Assembly (NCBI GenBank): GCA_900074725.1
Contig: LT598461.1
Location: 1,178,001 to 1,242,000 of the forward strand
Origin: Lachancea dasiensis
Taxonomy: Eukaryota; Ascomycota; Saccharomycetes; Saccharomycetales; Saccharomycetaceae
Reading direction: 5' to 3'
Length of the DNA stretch: 64,000 nucleotides
Part shown: positions 30,872 through 39,513 of the stretch, in pieces
Layout of the letters: each line of letters starts with the position of its first letter
How positions within the stretch are numbered: the first letter of the stretch is position 1
Notes under the pieces: model-generated
Databases searched by the model: none
What the model was told of the DNA's origin: nothing
Seen by the model: only the letters and a program-made list of their open reading frames with translations
Made by a program: the position numbers and the translations under genes

Positions 30872-32881
30872 ATGTCGTCTAGCCAAAATAGGGCCGGCTT
30901 GATGAGCCAAACTGTCAATACGCGAAAGTTTGTACGGATTGTCCGAGATGAACTGGTGAAAAAGCTCAACGTGATTTCCAATGGCGAAAACCCACAAATT
31001 TTAGTGCTACAGGCCCACCTAGTACCCTATGTTAGCAACTTGTGTACTTTCAGCCAGCTAACAGACTCGACGGCGGTTGCGAAGATAGTGGTTCATGATT
31101 CGAGCTGTCGCGCAAATTTAGAGGAGCTGATAGCGGAGACAAAGTATCAACTTGTATTTGCTGTTGATGTCAGATCGGACTTGCAACTACCATCCGAATT
31201 TTGTGAGACAATTCAAAGCCTGGACGCACAAGCTCCCCATTTGCTCTATGTTACATGGGAAACGGAGCCCTCTAATACACCAAGTAAACTGCCGCATTTT
31301 TTAAGTCTTCAACTGAAAGGAGCGGCAACAGTCCTTCCATGGTTTGTGGTGCCAACTTGTATGATTGACGATAACTTGCTTATGGCTGGTGTTTTGTACA
31401 ATTCAGACGGCGAGAATTTGTACATGCCGCGGTTAAAATCAATGCAAAAGGCCACCCGTGGCATTCTAATGCAAAACTTGTCGAACGCCTTACAAAGCCT
31501 ACTAGAAAAAACCGGCCTGACTATAACACACGCATGTTCATTTGGCAAAGACTCGCACCTGCTGGTCGATCACTTGAAAAGGGATGTAGATAGCCGCAAG
31601 ACAGAAACAGACGTATTTCTTGATCAAGCGATGTATGGGGCCCGACATTCAGGATTACAATGCGATCTTGTAGTCATCGAAAGGGAAATGGATTTGGTAA
31701 CACCGCTGCTATCCCAGTTAACATACGGTGGCATCTTGGATGACCTTTACGAGATAAACGATAGAGCTTTGATAAATGCACCAGACTTGGCGGATGTGGA
31801 AGTCATATCGCTCAATTATACAAAAGATGAAGTGTGGGACGAGCTCAAATTCAAGAACTTTGGGGCCTTGGGTCCGCGTCTCAATGAAATGGCTCGTGGG
31901 CTGCAAGCGGAGTACGATGCGCGACACCAGGCTGAGAGTGTGGGCGAAATTAAGCAATTTGTGGAAAACTTGAGTAGTCTTCAAGAGCGTCAAAAGTTTT
32001 TGAAGCTGCACACCGCTTTGTCTTCAAAAGTCGTCAGTGAAGTTACCGAAAAGGACGCCGGTGAAGACGAATCCATGTTCAATCGCATTTTAGAATTAGA
32101 ACAGGACATGATAGCGGGCAATCTTAGCCAGCGTTCCACTTGTGAAAAAATCCTGGAACTTTTGCACGAGGGACAAGTGTCGTATCGCACAATTGTAAAA
32201 CTATGCTGCATCTTCTCTTTAACACGAAACGGCATTCGTGATCGCGAATATGGCTTACTGCGTACAGAAATTGTGGATGCCTGGGGGGCGGAAAGCATGT
32301 TTGACTTACAAAGGCTTGCGAGAGCGGGGATGCTGCTTAACAAACAGCTTTTTGCCGAGTACTCTCCGTGGCGGGATTTTGATTCGTTTGCAAAGTATTT
32401 GGACCTCATCCCGCAGGTGGAAGAAGAGACAGATCCCGGGAACCCCTCGGAAAGCTCGTTTGCGTATTGCGGAACCGTGCCGATCCTGACGCGTGCCATA
32501 CAGCTGCTGTTCGACCGCTCGGTAGTCACCAAAACGTTTTCGTCGCAGCAGCCGTTCATCATCTCGAGGAGCCCTTCATGGCGCGGTCTGGAAGAGATAT
32601 TTAGCCAGCACTACGGGCCCGGCATCTTGCGAAACCAAGTGTGGGACGGGTCGACGTCTCCGCGTACCAAGATCATCGGCAAACCGGCCAAGGGCGCGGT
32701 GGACCCAGTGTTGGTGGCCGTGCTTGGTGGTGTCACTGTCGGCGAGATGGCCACGCTGCAATTTTTGGCGGACCAACTGCGGCAAAAAGGCATCTACAAG
32801 CGCTTCATCGTGGTCGCCGACGGCATAGCGGGCGGACCAAGATTCCTGGGAAACGCAGTGGCGGCCCCTACGTCTAGCTAG
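30872..32881 (+). CDS. VPS33: Sec1/Munc18 protein Vps33 (HOPS/CORVET)
   Basis: SM-family subunit of the HOPS and CORVET tethers; it templates assembly of vacuolar SNAREs (Vam3, Nyv1) before membrane fusion. The 669-residue protein has the SM arch layout. Domain 2 contains LVVIEREMDLVTPLLSQLTY (about 270), a signature strand of the family. Domain 3a is helical and the C-terminal alpha/beta part includes VAVLGGVTVGEMATLQFL near 620. S. cerevisiae Vps33 is 691 residues. The last 500 bp are clearly more GC-rich than the rest of the gene. Confidence 0.95.
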   Translation: MSSSQNRAGLMSQTVNTRKFVRIVRDELVKKLNVISNGENPQILVLQAHLVPYVSNLCTFSQLTDSTAVAKIVVHDSSCRANLEELIAETKYQLVFAVDVRSDLQLPSEFCETIQSLDAQAPHLLYVTWETEPSNTPSKLPHFLSLQLKGAATVLPWFVVPTCMIDDNLLMAGVLYNSDGENLYMPRLKSMQKATRGILMQNLSNALQSLLEKTGLTITHACSFGKDSHLLVDHLKRDVDSRKTETDVFLDQAMYGARHSGLQCDLVVIEREMDLVTPLLSQLTYGGILDDLYEINDRALINAPDLADVEVISLNYTKDEVWDELKFKNFGALGPRLNEMARGLQAEYDARHQAESVGEIKQFVENLSSLQERQKFLKLHTALSSKVVSEVTEKDAGEDESMFNRILELEQDMIAGNLSQRSTCEKILELLHEGQVSYRTIVKLCCIFSLTRNGIRDREYGLLRTEIVDAWGAESMFDLQRLARAGMLLNKQLFAEYSPWRDFDSFAKYLDLIPQVEEETDPGNPSESSFAYCGTVPILTRAIQLLFDRSVVTKTFSSQQPFIISRSPSWRGLEEIFSQHYGPGILRNQVWDGSTSPRTKIIGKPAKGAVDPVLVAVLGGVTVGEMATLQFLADQLRQKGIYKRFIVVADGIAGGPRFLGNAVAAPTSS

Positions 32882-33130
32882 CGCATGTTTTTGCAAGAAA
32901 AATAGAACTCTACTAATAACAATGAAAATAATAGTCAGTTTCCTGTATTACCTAGATCTCGTATACTTGTGGCCGGAGGGGGTACTTCGCGTACCAGGCG
33001 CCCGACCCATGCAATAGAAACGGCTGAAGGCCAACCCCGGCCGGGCTCCTTCTCCTCTCTTTTCCGTGGTGAATGCAAGCTTTGCTTGGCTCTGCTCTGC
33101 TCCGCTGCAGTAGCGTTTTCTGCCACCCAC

Positions 33131-33313
33131 CTAGTTTTCGGCTGCCTTTTCAGCCGCCAACTTGGCGTAGTAAGCCTCTCTTTTGGCAATCAAGTTCTTG
33201 TGGAATCCCCACCAGTAGTAGCTGCCCATAACACCACCAATGGCGAACCCAATGGTGAGATCAGCAGCAATTCTCTTTTTTAGTGTACCGGTAATAGGAG
33301 CAATGGCAGACAT
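33131..33313 (-). CDS. COX9: Cytochrome c oxidase subunit VIIa (Cox9)
   Basis: Nuclear-encoded small subunit of complex IV in the mitochondrial inner membrane. The 60-residue product starts MSAIAPITGTLKKR, has one membrane helix (about 17-35), then the conserved WWGFHKNLIAKREAYYAKL. It is nearly co-linear with S. cerevisiae Cox9 (59 residues). It has no cleaved presequence, as expected. The start is the ATG at 33313; the open frame extends 17 codons upstream without conservation. It is divergent from COX8 with 308 bp between the ATGs. Confidence 0.95.
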   Translation of the reverse strand: MSAIAPITGTLKKRIAADLTIGFAIGGVMGSYYWWGFHKNLIAKREAYYAKLAAEKAAEN

Positions 33314-33621
33314 CGTAAATAAATAAACAACAAGCTCGGGTGTATCTGGCGAATCCGCTAACACTAGCTCTGTTTAATTTGAGTTGGCTTCACTTGTCTT
33401 AACCTTCCGTTAGTTTTCCAACTCGCTTTTCCAAATTTTCTACTCGTTAACAATCGTCTGATCGAGAGCCAATCACAGATGCTTATTTCCTTCAATTTTT
33501 TAATGCTAAAACTGGTGAAAAATTACAAGCTGATAGAGTGAATTACACTACTTACTGTCAAAAAGCATTGAACTAGACAGCTTGTTATAGCCCGAAACCG
33601 TCATAGTTTTCTCCCTCATCC
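33314..33621. promoter_or_regulatory. Shared divergent promoter of COX9 and COX8
   Basis: 308 bp separate the ATGs of two complex IV subunit genes. CCAATCA at 33469-33475, almost exactly in the middle, carries the CCAAT core of the Hap2/3/4/5 respiratory activator. In S. cerevisiae COX9 and COX8 lie on different chromosomes, so each copy would have kept its own half of this region. Confidence 0.6.
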
Positions 33622-33858
33622 ATGCTATTCCCACAACTAACCAGAGTTGCCGCTAGAGTGGCCTCCAGAAGAGCGTTTTCCGCCAGCGCCAGACAATCCG
33701 CTGCGCACTTCAAGGAAGGTGTGTACACCAACATCCCAGTCAAGGTCAAGAATAGAAAGATTCCGTTTGCGTTGATCCACTTTGGATGGTTCGGGCTAGG
33801 GTTCCTGGTGCCCTTCATTTCATCGTACGTGCAGCTGAAGAAGTCTGGTGTGTACTAG
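33622..33858 (+). CDS. COX8: Cytochrome c oxidase subunit VIII (Cox8)
   Basis: Small inner-membrane subunit of complex IV. The 78-residue precursor has an Arg/Ala/Ser-rich presequence (1-29) without acidic residues. The mature part starts near HFKEGVYTNIPVKVKNRK and has one membrane helix (about 50-68), ending SYVQLKKSGVY. S. cerevisiae Cox8 is also 78 residues and co-linear. It shares its promoter with COX9 and is followed by IDP1. Confidence 0.95.
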   Translation: MLFPQLTRVAARVASRRAFSASARQSAAHFKEGVYTNIPVKVKNRKIPFALIHFGWFGLGFLVPFISSYVQLKKSGVY

Positions 33859-34779
33859 AGGGCCACACGGGCGGGGCCGCCGTAGGGGACTATATCTAAT
33901 CAGCACGTTAGCCAAGTAGCATGTACGTTTTGTACCAATAAATGAACATTAGGACGAGAGCAGCGGGGGGAGATGCGCGGCCAAAGAGGCTGCTTGAGGG
34001 CAGCTCCGCAACGGGACTATCACTCTGTACCACGCTGTCACAGGCACGTGACGTACCGTTATGCGAGCAGCATTTCAAAGCGGGCGCCGGTCGTTTCTCT
34101 CCTGCCCTGCCCTGCCCCGGCGCTGCACCTCTCAACACACACTCACCACCAGGAGAGACTCCATGCCGGCGAGTGCGCTCGACGTAGCTTGAAACGGCGA
34201 AGCCAGCGCCGAGCCAGCTGGATCTAGGCGCAACATTGCAACTTTGCCACTTCCCCAGGCCCTACGGCTGGTGAACTGCACCTGGAGCATCCTATCTGGC
34301 CGGGACAGTCGCCCGAACCCACGGCCCCTGCCAATGGTCCAAGATCACTTTTCTCCCGCCCGTCACTCGCAGGCAAATGTCACGTGACTTTTATATATCA
34401 CTGCAAACGAAAACCACATGCGGCGACTCGGATTCCGCAACGTATGGTGGTTCTCACCCGTCGCAGGCAGCCGGGTCCACGCCGTACGTACCAGCGCGCG
34501 ATTGCTTCCTACTCTGCCTAAAGCTTCAGGCGTGGACTCGCCTAGAATCCCTCGGTATTTTCCCGTTTTCTGCGTCTTCGTGGTCACCCTGCACTACGCC
34601 GATATTGAATGACACACTTATCGGGCCTCTATATAATAAGATGGAAAAAAGCTGGCTCACGTTGAGTCATGCTCTTAATCATACTTAAACATCAAACTTC
34701 ATACACAGCCCGTTGGCAAATTGATCCTTTCTGATTTACAGAGCATCAATCGTAAGCGCCTGCCCCTCGCCTCGCCGTT
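33859..34779. other. COX8-IDP1 intergenic region
   Basis: 920 bp. It contains a perfect Cbf1-type palindrome GTCACGTGAC at 34379-34388, a second CACGTG at about 34045, a short CTGCC repeat run at about 34105-34120, and a CCAATGG at about 34334. These could serve IDP1. No gene is seen. Confidence 0.5.
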
Positions 34780-36054
34780 ATGTCAGCTATCAACATGATT
34801 TTCAAGAGGAACTTGGCCTCGCTGAGCAAGGTCAAAGTTAAAACGCCGATTGTGGAGCTGGATGGAGACGAAATGACCCGCATCATCTGGGACCGCATAA
34901 AGAACCGGCTGGTGCTGCCCTACGTGGACGTGGACCTCAAATACTACGATCTGTCGGTCACCAACCGGGACAAGACGGACGACATCGTGACGCACGAGGC
35001 GGCGCATGCCATCGCTAAGTACGGAGTGGGTGTGAAGTGCGCTACCATCACTCCCGACGAGCAGCGTGTGGAAGAGTTCAAGCTGAAGAAGATGTGGAGG
35101 TCGCCCAACGGTACTATCCGCAACATCCTGGGCGGCACGGTCTTCCGGGAGCCCATCGTTATCCCCAGGATCCCGCGGCTGGTGCCCGGCTGGGAGAAAC
35201 CGATCATCATCGGTCGTCACGCCCATGGCGACCAATACAAGGCCACTGACGCCGTGATCGAGAAACCCGGTGTGTTGGAGCTTGTGCACAAGCCAGCGGA
35301 CGGGTCTGCGCCCCAGGTGATGCAGGTTTATGACTACAAGGCCGGCGGCGTGGCCTTGGCCATGTACAACACCGACGAATCCATCCGCGGATTTGCACAC
35401 GCGTCGTTCAAACTGGCAATCTCCAAAAAGCTCAATTTGTTCTTGTCGACCAAGAACACCATTTTGAAGCAGTACGACGGTCGTTTCAAGGACATCTTTG
35501 CCGAGATCTACGAAGCGCACTATAAATCTGAGTTTGAGAGCGCGGGCATTTACTACGAACACCGTTTGATCGACGACATGGTCGCTCAAATGATCAAATC
35601 CAAGGGCGGTTTCATCATGGCTCTCAAGAACTACGATGGGGACGTCCAATCCGACATCGTAGCTCAAGGTTTCGGCTCGCTTGGCTTGATGACCTCGATC
35701 CTCGTCACTCCTGACGGCAAGACTTTCGAGAGTGAAGCTGCCCATGGCACTGTCACTAGACATTTTAGACAACACCAACAGGGTAAAGAGACTTCCACCA
35801 ACTCCATTGCGTCCATTTTTGCTTGGTCTCGCGGCTTAGCAAAGCGCGGTGAGCTGGACAACACACCAGAGGTAACTAACTTCGCCCACAAGTTGGAGGA
35901 GGCCACCTTGAAGACTGTGCAAGAAGATGGGATCATGACTAAAGACCTGGCCATTGCTTGCGGCAATAGCGAGCGTTCCGCGTACGTAACCACTGACGAG
36001 TTTTTGGAGGCCGTGGAAAAGAGACTCAAGAAGGAGATCGAGTCGTCAGCATAG
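34780..36054 (+). CDS. IDP1: Mitochondrial NADP-dependent isocitrate dehydrogenase
   Basis: Oxidises isocitrate to 2-oxoglutarate and CO2 with NADP+, supplying mitochondrial NADPH and 2-oxoglutarate for glutamate. The product is 424 residues. A short basic N-terminus (1-19, [12 protein letters not shown]) is a plausible matrix signal, then [16 protein letters not shown] opens the catalytic domain. Substrate-binding [12 protein letters not shown] and FREPIV, the [13 protein letters not shown] segment, and AHGTVTRH of the NADP site are all present. S. cerevisiae Idp1 is 428 residues. The C-terminus ESSA is not a strong peroxisomal signal. The 5' half is GC-rich compared with the 3' half. Confidence 0.95.
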   Translation: MSAINMIFKRNLASLSKVKVKTPIVELDGDEMTRIIWDRIKNRLVLPYVDVDLKYYDLSVTNRDKTDDIVTHEAAHAIAKYGVGVKCATITPDEQRVEEFKLKKMWRSPNGTIRNILGGTVFREPIVIPRIPRLVPGWEKPIIIGRHAHGDQYKATDAVIEKPGVLELVHKPADGSAPQVMQVYDYKAGGVALAMYNTDESIRGFAHASFKLAISKKLNLFLSTKNTILKQYDGRFKDIFAEIYEAHYKSEFESAGIYYEHRLIDDMVAQMIKSKGGFIMALKNYDGDVQSDIVAQGFGSLGLMTSILVTPDGKTFESEAAHGTVTRHFRQHQQGKETSTNSIASIFAWSRGLAKRGELDNTPEVTNFAHKLEEATLKTVQEDGIMTKDLAIACGNSERSAYVTTDEFLEAVEKRLKKEIESSA

Positions 36055-36144
36055 TCGCTCCCACCCTTTCCTACGCTTGCTTCATATAATTCATTCCTGT
36101 CTTTATAGCTCTTTTTTCTTTGAAGTACCTAAATTCCTAGAACA

Positions 36145-36531
36145 CTACGTCAGTTTGGCGAGTTCGGTTTTCCTCTGCTCCAGTTGATACCGCTGTTCAT
36201 CCTTCTCTAGCCATTCCCAGGCCCAATAAAGGGCGTAATAGCTACCTACACACAGAGCCAGTGACTTACCCACCGGTTTCGCCCACCGTCGATAAAGCAT
36301 GGCATGCGGAGAAGGCTGCGAGCGGTGGGCATTTCGGAGCATGGCGCTAGTTTTCATATTGACCCGTCGTCTTGAAAGGAGTGCTAGGCTCGGGCTGTAA
36401 GCTGCTAGACGCCGTTCACGTTGGGTTAAATAGTGAGTGGAGCCAATGATGCGATTATTATAACTAGGAATTAGGAATATGCCAAACGTAGCACCTTTAA
36501 CGAACCCTCTGTTTCTCGAATCCGACACCAT
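36145..36531 (-). CDS. Small single-pass membrane protein, unknown function
   Basis: 128 residues from the ATG at 36531. Internal Met codons at residues 59, 64 and 79 are alternative starts. The N-terminal 80 residues are strongly basic and poor in acids. One hydrophobic segment follows at about 90-107 (SLALCVGSYYALYWAWEWL), then a short charged tail (KDEQRYQLEQRKTELAKL). This suggests a mitochondrial inner-membrane protein. It lies between IDP1 and ATP10, where S. cerevisiae has CST9, which it does not resemble. A diverged ECM19-like protein (YLR390W, nearby in S. cerevisiae) is one possibility I cannot confirm. Confidence 0.55.
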   Translation of the reverse strand: MVSDSRNRGFVKGATFGIFLIPSYNNRIIGSTHYLTQRERRLAAYSPSLALLSRRRVNMKTSAMLRNAHRSQPSPHAMLYRRWAKPVGKSLALCVGSYYALYWAWEWLEKDEQRYQLEQRKTELAKLT

Positions 36532-36917
36532 TTGACGAGTAGTGACTTGTTACTGAGACCAATCGAACCAAGGGGCCGCGAAGGCTTGAGACAAACAGCC
36601 CAAGTTCCAAATGGAACCCTTCATGTGGTCAAGCAATGCTTGTTATGTAAAATCTGTGTGCCCAATTTTGACGTTGCCCGTTGCTCGTTTGTTAACGAGC
36701 ATAAACACAATCGTGCGACACTGGCGGAGAATTCTTGGGCTTGTAGGCTTGGGCAGAACTGTAGACTTGGGTAGAACACCATAGGCGGACTTTCAACACA
36801 ACGGCTGGACTCGTGGTCAGCTCTGACACAAATGACATATAACTAACTATACATGAATATCATTTCGTCATTTAGAGACGCTCACGGCTGTCCTTTGCAC
36901 ACAGGGAAACCGAATCA
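36532..36917. other. Intergenic region upstream of the small membrane-protein gene
   Basis: 386 bp between ATP10's 3' end and the small membrane-protein gene. An open frame at 36532-36774 on the plus strand has no recognisable similarity. Nothing else is seen. Confidence 0.5.
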
Positions 36918-37769
36918 TTACTGGGCAATCGATTCTTCCTTCTGGAGGCCCCTTACGCATCTCCACAGTAGGTTGAACTCTTTTTTATCGGCACCACCGC
37001 ACCCCATCCATCTGATCTTGAGCTGAGGGTCCACCACCAGCACATAGCTAGTGTACAGGTTGTTGATTTGCAGTTGTTCGCGGATTCCAAAAGGCAGTTG
37101 GTTTCTATCCGCAAGGAAATAACGGGAATGGCGCTCTGCGGGTACGCCCGAGCGAAGCTGCCCCATGGCCAGTCTCGCAAAAAGCGCCTTGAGTTTGTTT
37201 TCGGTGAAATTGATCTCAACTATTTGCGTCTGCACGGTACCTGGAGTTGAGTTCAATGGCGACTCATTCTTCAAATAGTCCACGTCTTCTTCGCTCTTGA
37301 AATAGGACTTCCCCAGCGAGTCTCCGGCCGCACTGGTGAAGATGCGCACCACGGAAACTTTGCCCAGTAAGGTGGTCTCTATATCCTGAAATTGCGAGCT
37401 GGCCAGTGTGCGGCCAACCAAATGCGGAAAGTACTGAGCTTTCTCTTGCTTCCAGAATGATGGAGGAGAAAGGAACAGCTTGCCGTTGGTCTTGCGAAAC
37501 GTATACACATCGTAAAGCCCTCCTTTGCTGAATTGTAGTTCCAGTTCTCGAGCTCTTTGCGTAGTCTTAGCGTCGTCAAACAACTCACGTACGCTATTGC
37601 CCTCTTTGTACTTCACTTGTGGCTCCGGAGGGCTTGCCAGACCGATGGGTCGTACAAGCTCTTTCACAACATGTTCTTTGGGTGCTGTGTTGGCAAGATG
37701 TTTTTGAAGTCTGCCTAAAAATTGCAAGCTGGCAGAGCCGGTTAAATACCGTCTTGAGAAATGGCTCAT
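36918..37769 (-). CDS. ATP10: Mitochondrial ATP synthase assembly factor Atp10
   Basis: Inner-membrane assembly factor that chaperones Atp6 into the F0 sector of ATP synthase. The 283-residue product begins MSHFSRRYLTGSASLQFLGR, a typical matrix-targeting sequence. Family features include the LVRPIGLASPPEP motif (about 42) and the C-terminal thioredoxin-like part with YVLVVDPQLKIRWMGCGGAD. S. cerevisiae Atp10 is 279 residues. The start is the ATG at 37769; the frame extends 31 codons upstream but that part is hydrophobic and unconserved. Its place next to ART10 matches YLR393W-YLR392C. Confidence 0.93.
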   Translation of the reverse strand: MSHFSRRYLTGSASLQFLGRLQKHLANTAPKEHVVKELVRPIGLASPPEPQVKYKEGNSVRELFDDAKTTQRARELELQFSKGGLYDVYTFRKTNGKLFLSPPSFWKQEKAQYFPHLVGRTLASSQFQDIETTLLGKVSVVRIFTSAAGDSLGKSYFKSEEDVDYLKNESPLNSTPGTVQTQIVEINFTENKLKALFARLAMGQLRSGVPAERHSRYFLADRNQLPFGIREQLQINNLYTSYVLVVDPQLKIRWMGCGGADKKEFNLLWRCVRGLQKEESIAQ

Positions 37770-38253
37770 ATTGTTCAACACAGAAGTAAGTGAATGTGTG
37801 ATTGTCAGTTCGACCAAGACCACTGACTTAAAAGTCATGATCAATTTATCACTGAAAATCAAAACATGGCCAGTTTGAATTCATTTGAGACTAACTCATG
37901 ACATAAAATCCGTTAATGGATTAATGATAATCACAGCCTTGCGGCAAAATGGCATTGAAGCATTAGCCGGACTGGTTTACCCTTAATCTTAAACTTTCCT
38001 TCCGAAATTATCTTTTCTTGTATAGCTGACAGACGAAAGGCTCAATCGCAGCCGGAAAGTGAGACATAAGAGCTTGCCGCTTTGAACAAGAATGCTACTT
38101 TTGGCTGTTGAATCGTTTATATCTACCCTTAGTGTTTGACTGGATTTAAAGACTAATTGGTATTTGTGGACCCTGAACATAGTACTCATTATACTCTGTG
38201 TGTCACAGTGAGTGGTGACAGCGATCTTAGACAATAACAGAAAGAACCTGGAC
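37770..38253. other. ATP10-ART10 divergent intergenic region
   Basis: 484 bp shared upstream region. TAATTGGT at 38154-38161 matches the Hap2/3/4/5 consensus TNATTGGT and could serve ATP10, though it is nearer ART10. No gene is seen. Confidence 0.45.
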
Positions 38254-39513
38254 ATGCCTCCCCATATCGAGTTCGAGATAAATCCACCAATCAATGGCGA
38301 CTGTTTTGTCTCCAACGAACCGATCAGAGGGTTTGTGGTATTGAAGCTGAAGGGTCCTACATCTATCGTTGCAATATCCATCGAATTGCGCGGCACGGCT
38401 CAGACCCAAACAAATGATTGCAGCATCAGAACTCCGAGCGGAACTAAATCGTATCATACCTTGGTTCATTTGAAACAAGAGCTTTTCCCGGCGAGCAGTG
38501 TCAGAAACAGCGCGATGGATCCTAATCGAGGGTTCCAAATGTCAGGCGGGGAGCACAGGTTTTGTTTTGAGTTTTTGATTCCTAACAGGCCCAAGTGCGT
38601 GGGAGACCACGGGATGGCCTTGGCTGGGTTTACCAGAGACCAAGAAGAAGAAGACTTGCGGCTGCCACCATCTTTCAACAGCGGGGATTACAATCAGGGA
38701 CTGGCAAGGTGCATGAATTCCTTCTACAAGTCCAGTGCTATAAGTTACTACCTCAAGGCTGCTGTTGAAATCCGCAGACCACGTTTTCCCATGCGGGATA
38801 ATACGTGTGTCGCGTGGGAGTTCCAAGGCTTCAATTACATGCCTCGCCAGCTCCCGGACAGCTCGGTCACGATGCGGACGAGCCCAGGGCTCTGTTCCGT
38901 TTTCCGATCCAAGCGCTGTCTGGAAATGGGCGTCGATTTTAGGGCGTGGATAGAAATACGAGCCAGTTCGCTAGACAGAGTGTTTCGTCTGGATAAAATA
39001 TTTCAGCCTGGTAGTGGGAAGCTAGATGACATAACCTTGGTTGTGAATAAATACCCTATGACTGCTACTGAATTCGAAATAAAGAAACTGAAACTAGGTT
39101 TGATGCAGGTTCTCAGTTGCTATCCCCTGGGGAGGAATAATAGGACGACTGAGTATATTCCACTCTTAGAGACAGACTTGTCCTTACGGCTCAGCATTCC
39201 ACAAAGAACGGCGGAAGCGGGTGGAGTAATCGAGTTGCCATTACGGTTACAGCGGGCGGGAAAGTTGGCAGGTTACAAATTCAACGAGAAGAATATGTCG
39301 TACGGCGAGAACAGACTCTACAGCTTCACCACCTGCAACATCAAACGAGAATTTAAATTTAGTGTAGCTATCACAGTTGAAGCAGACGGAAGGGAGGCAG
39401 AATTGGAAGTCTTGACAAATTTCTGTCATATCGAGTATTTTTCAGCCATGGGTATTGAAGAACTACCCAAGTATGGGATGATTGACATCCCTCCTGCTTA
39501 CTCTAACGGCTGA
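38254..39513 (+). CDS. ART10: Arrestin-related trafficking adaptor Art10
   Basis: ART proteins recruit the ubiquitin ligase Rsp5 to plasma-membrane transporters and so trigger their endocytosis. The 419-residue product has an arrestin N fold at about 1-180 (IEFEINPPINGDCFVSNEPI, ISIELRGTAQTQT) and an arrestin C fold at about 200-385. A PPAY motif in the last seven residues (DIPPAYSNG) fits the Rsp5 WW-domain consensus PPxY. S. cerevisiae Art10 is about 518 residues, so the C-terminal tail is shorter here. The start is the ATG at 38254; the upstream frame begins at GTG codons. Confidence 0.87.
   Translation: MPPHIEFEINPPINGDCFVSNEPIRGFVVLKLKGPTSIVAISIELRGTAQTQTNDCSIRTPSGTKSYHTLVHLKQELFPASSVRNSAMDPNRGFQMSGGEHRFCFEFLIPNRPKCVGDHGMALAGFTRDQEEEDLRLPPSFNSGDYNQGLARCMNSFYKSSAISYYLKAAVEIRRPRFPMRDNTCVAWEFQGFNYMPRQLPDSSVTMRTSPGLCSVFRSKRCLEMGVDFRAWIEIRASSLDRVFRLDKIFQPGSGKLDDITLVVNKYPMTATEFEIKKLKLGLMQVLSCYPLGRNNRTTEYIPLLETDLSLRLSIPQRTAEAGGVIELPLRLQRAGKLAGYKFNEKNMSYGENRLYSFTTCNIKREFKFSVAITVEADGREAELEVLTNFCHIEYFSAMGIEELPKYGMIDIPPAYSNG

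Noticed and set aside
34783-35778. Long minus-strand open frame (331 codons) opposite IDP1
   Set aside because: Shadow of the GC-rich IDP1 coding sequence; no recognisable domains.
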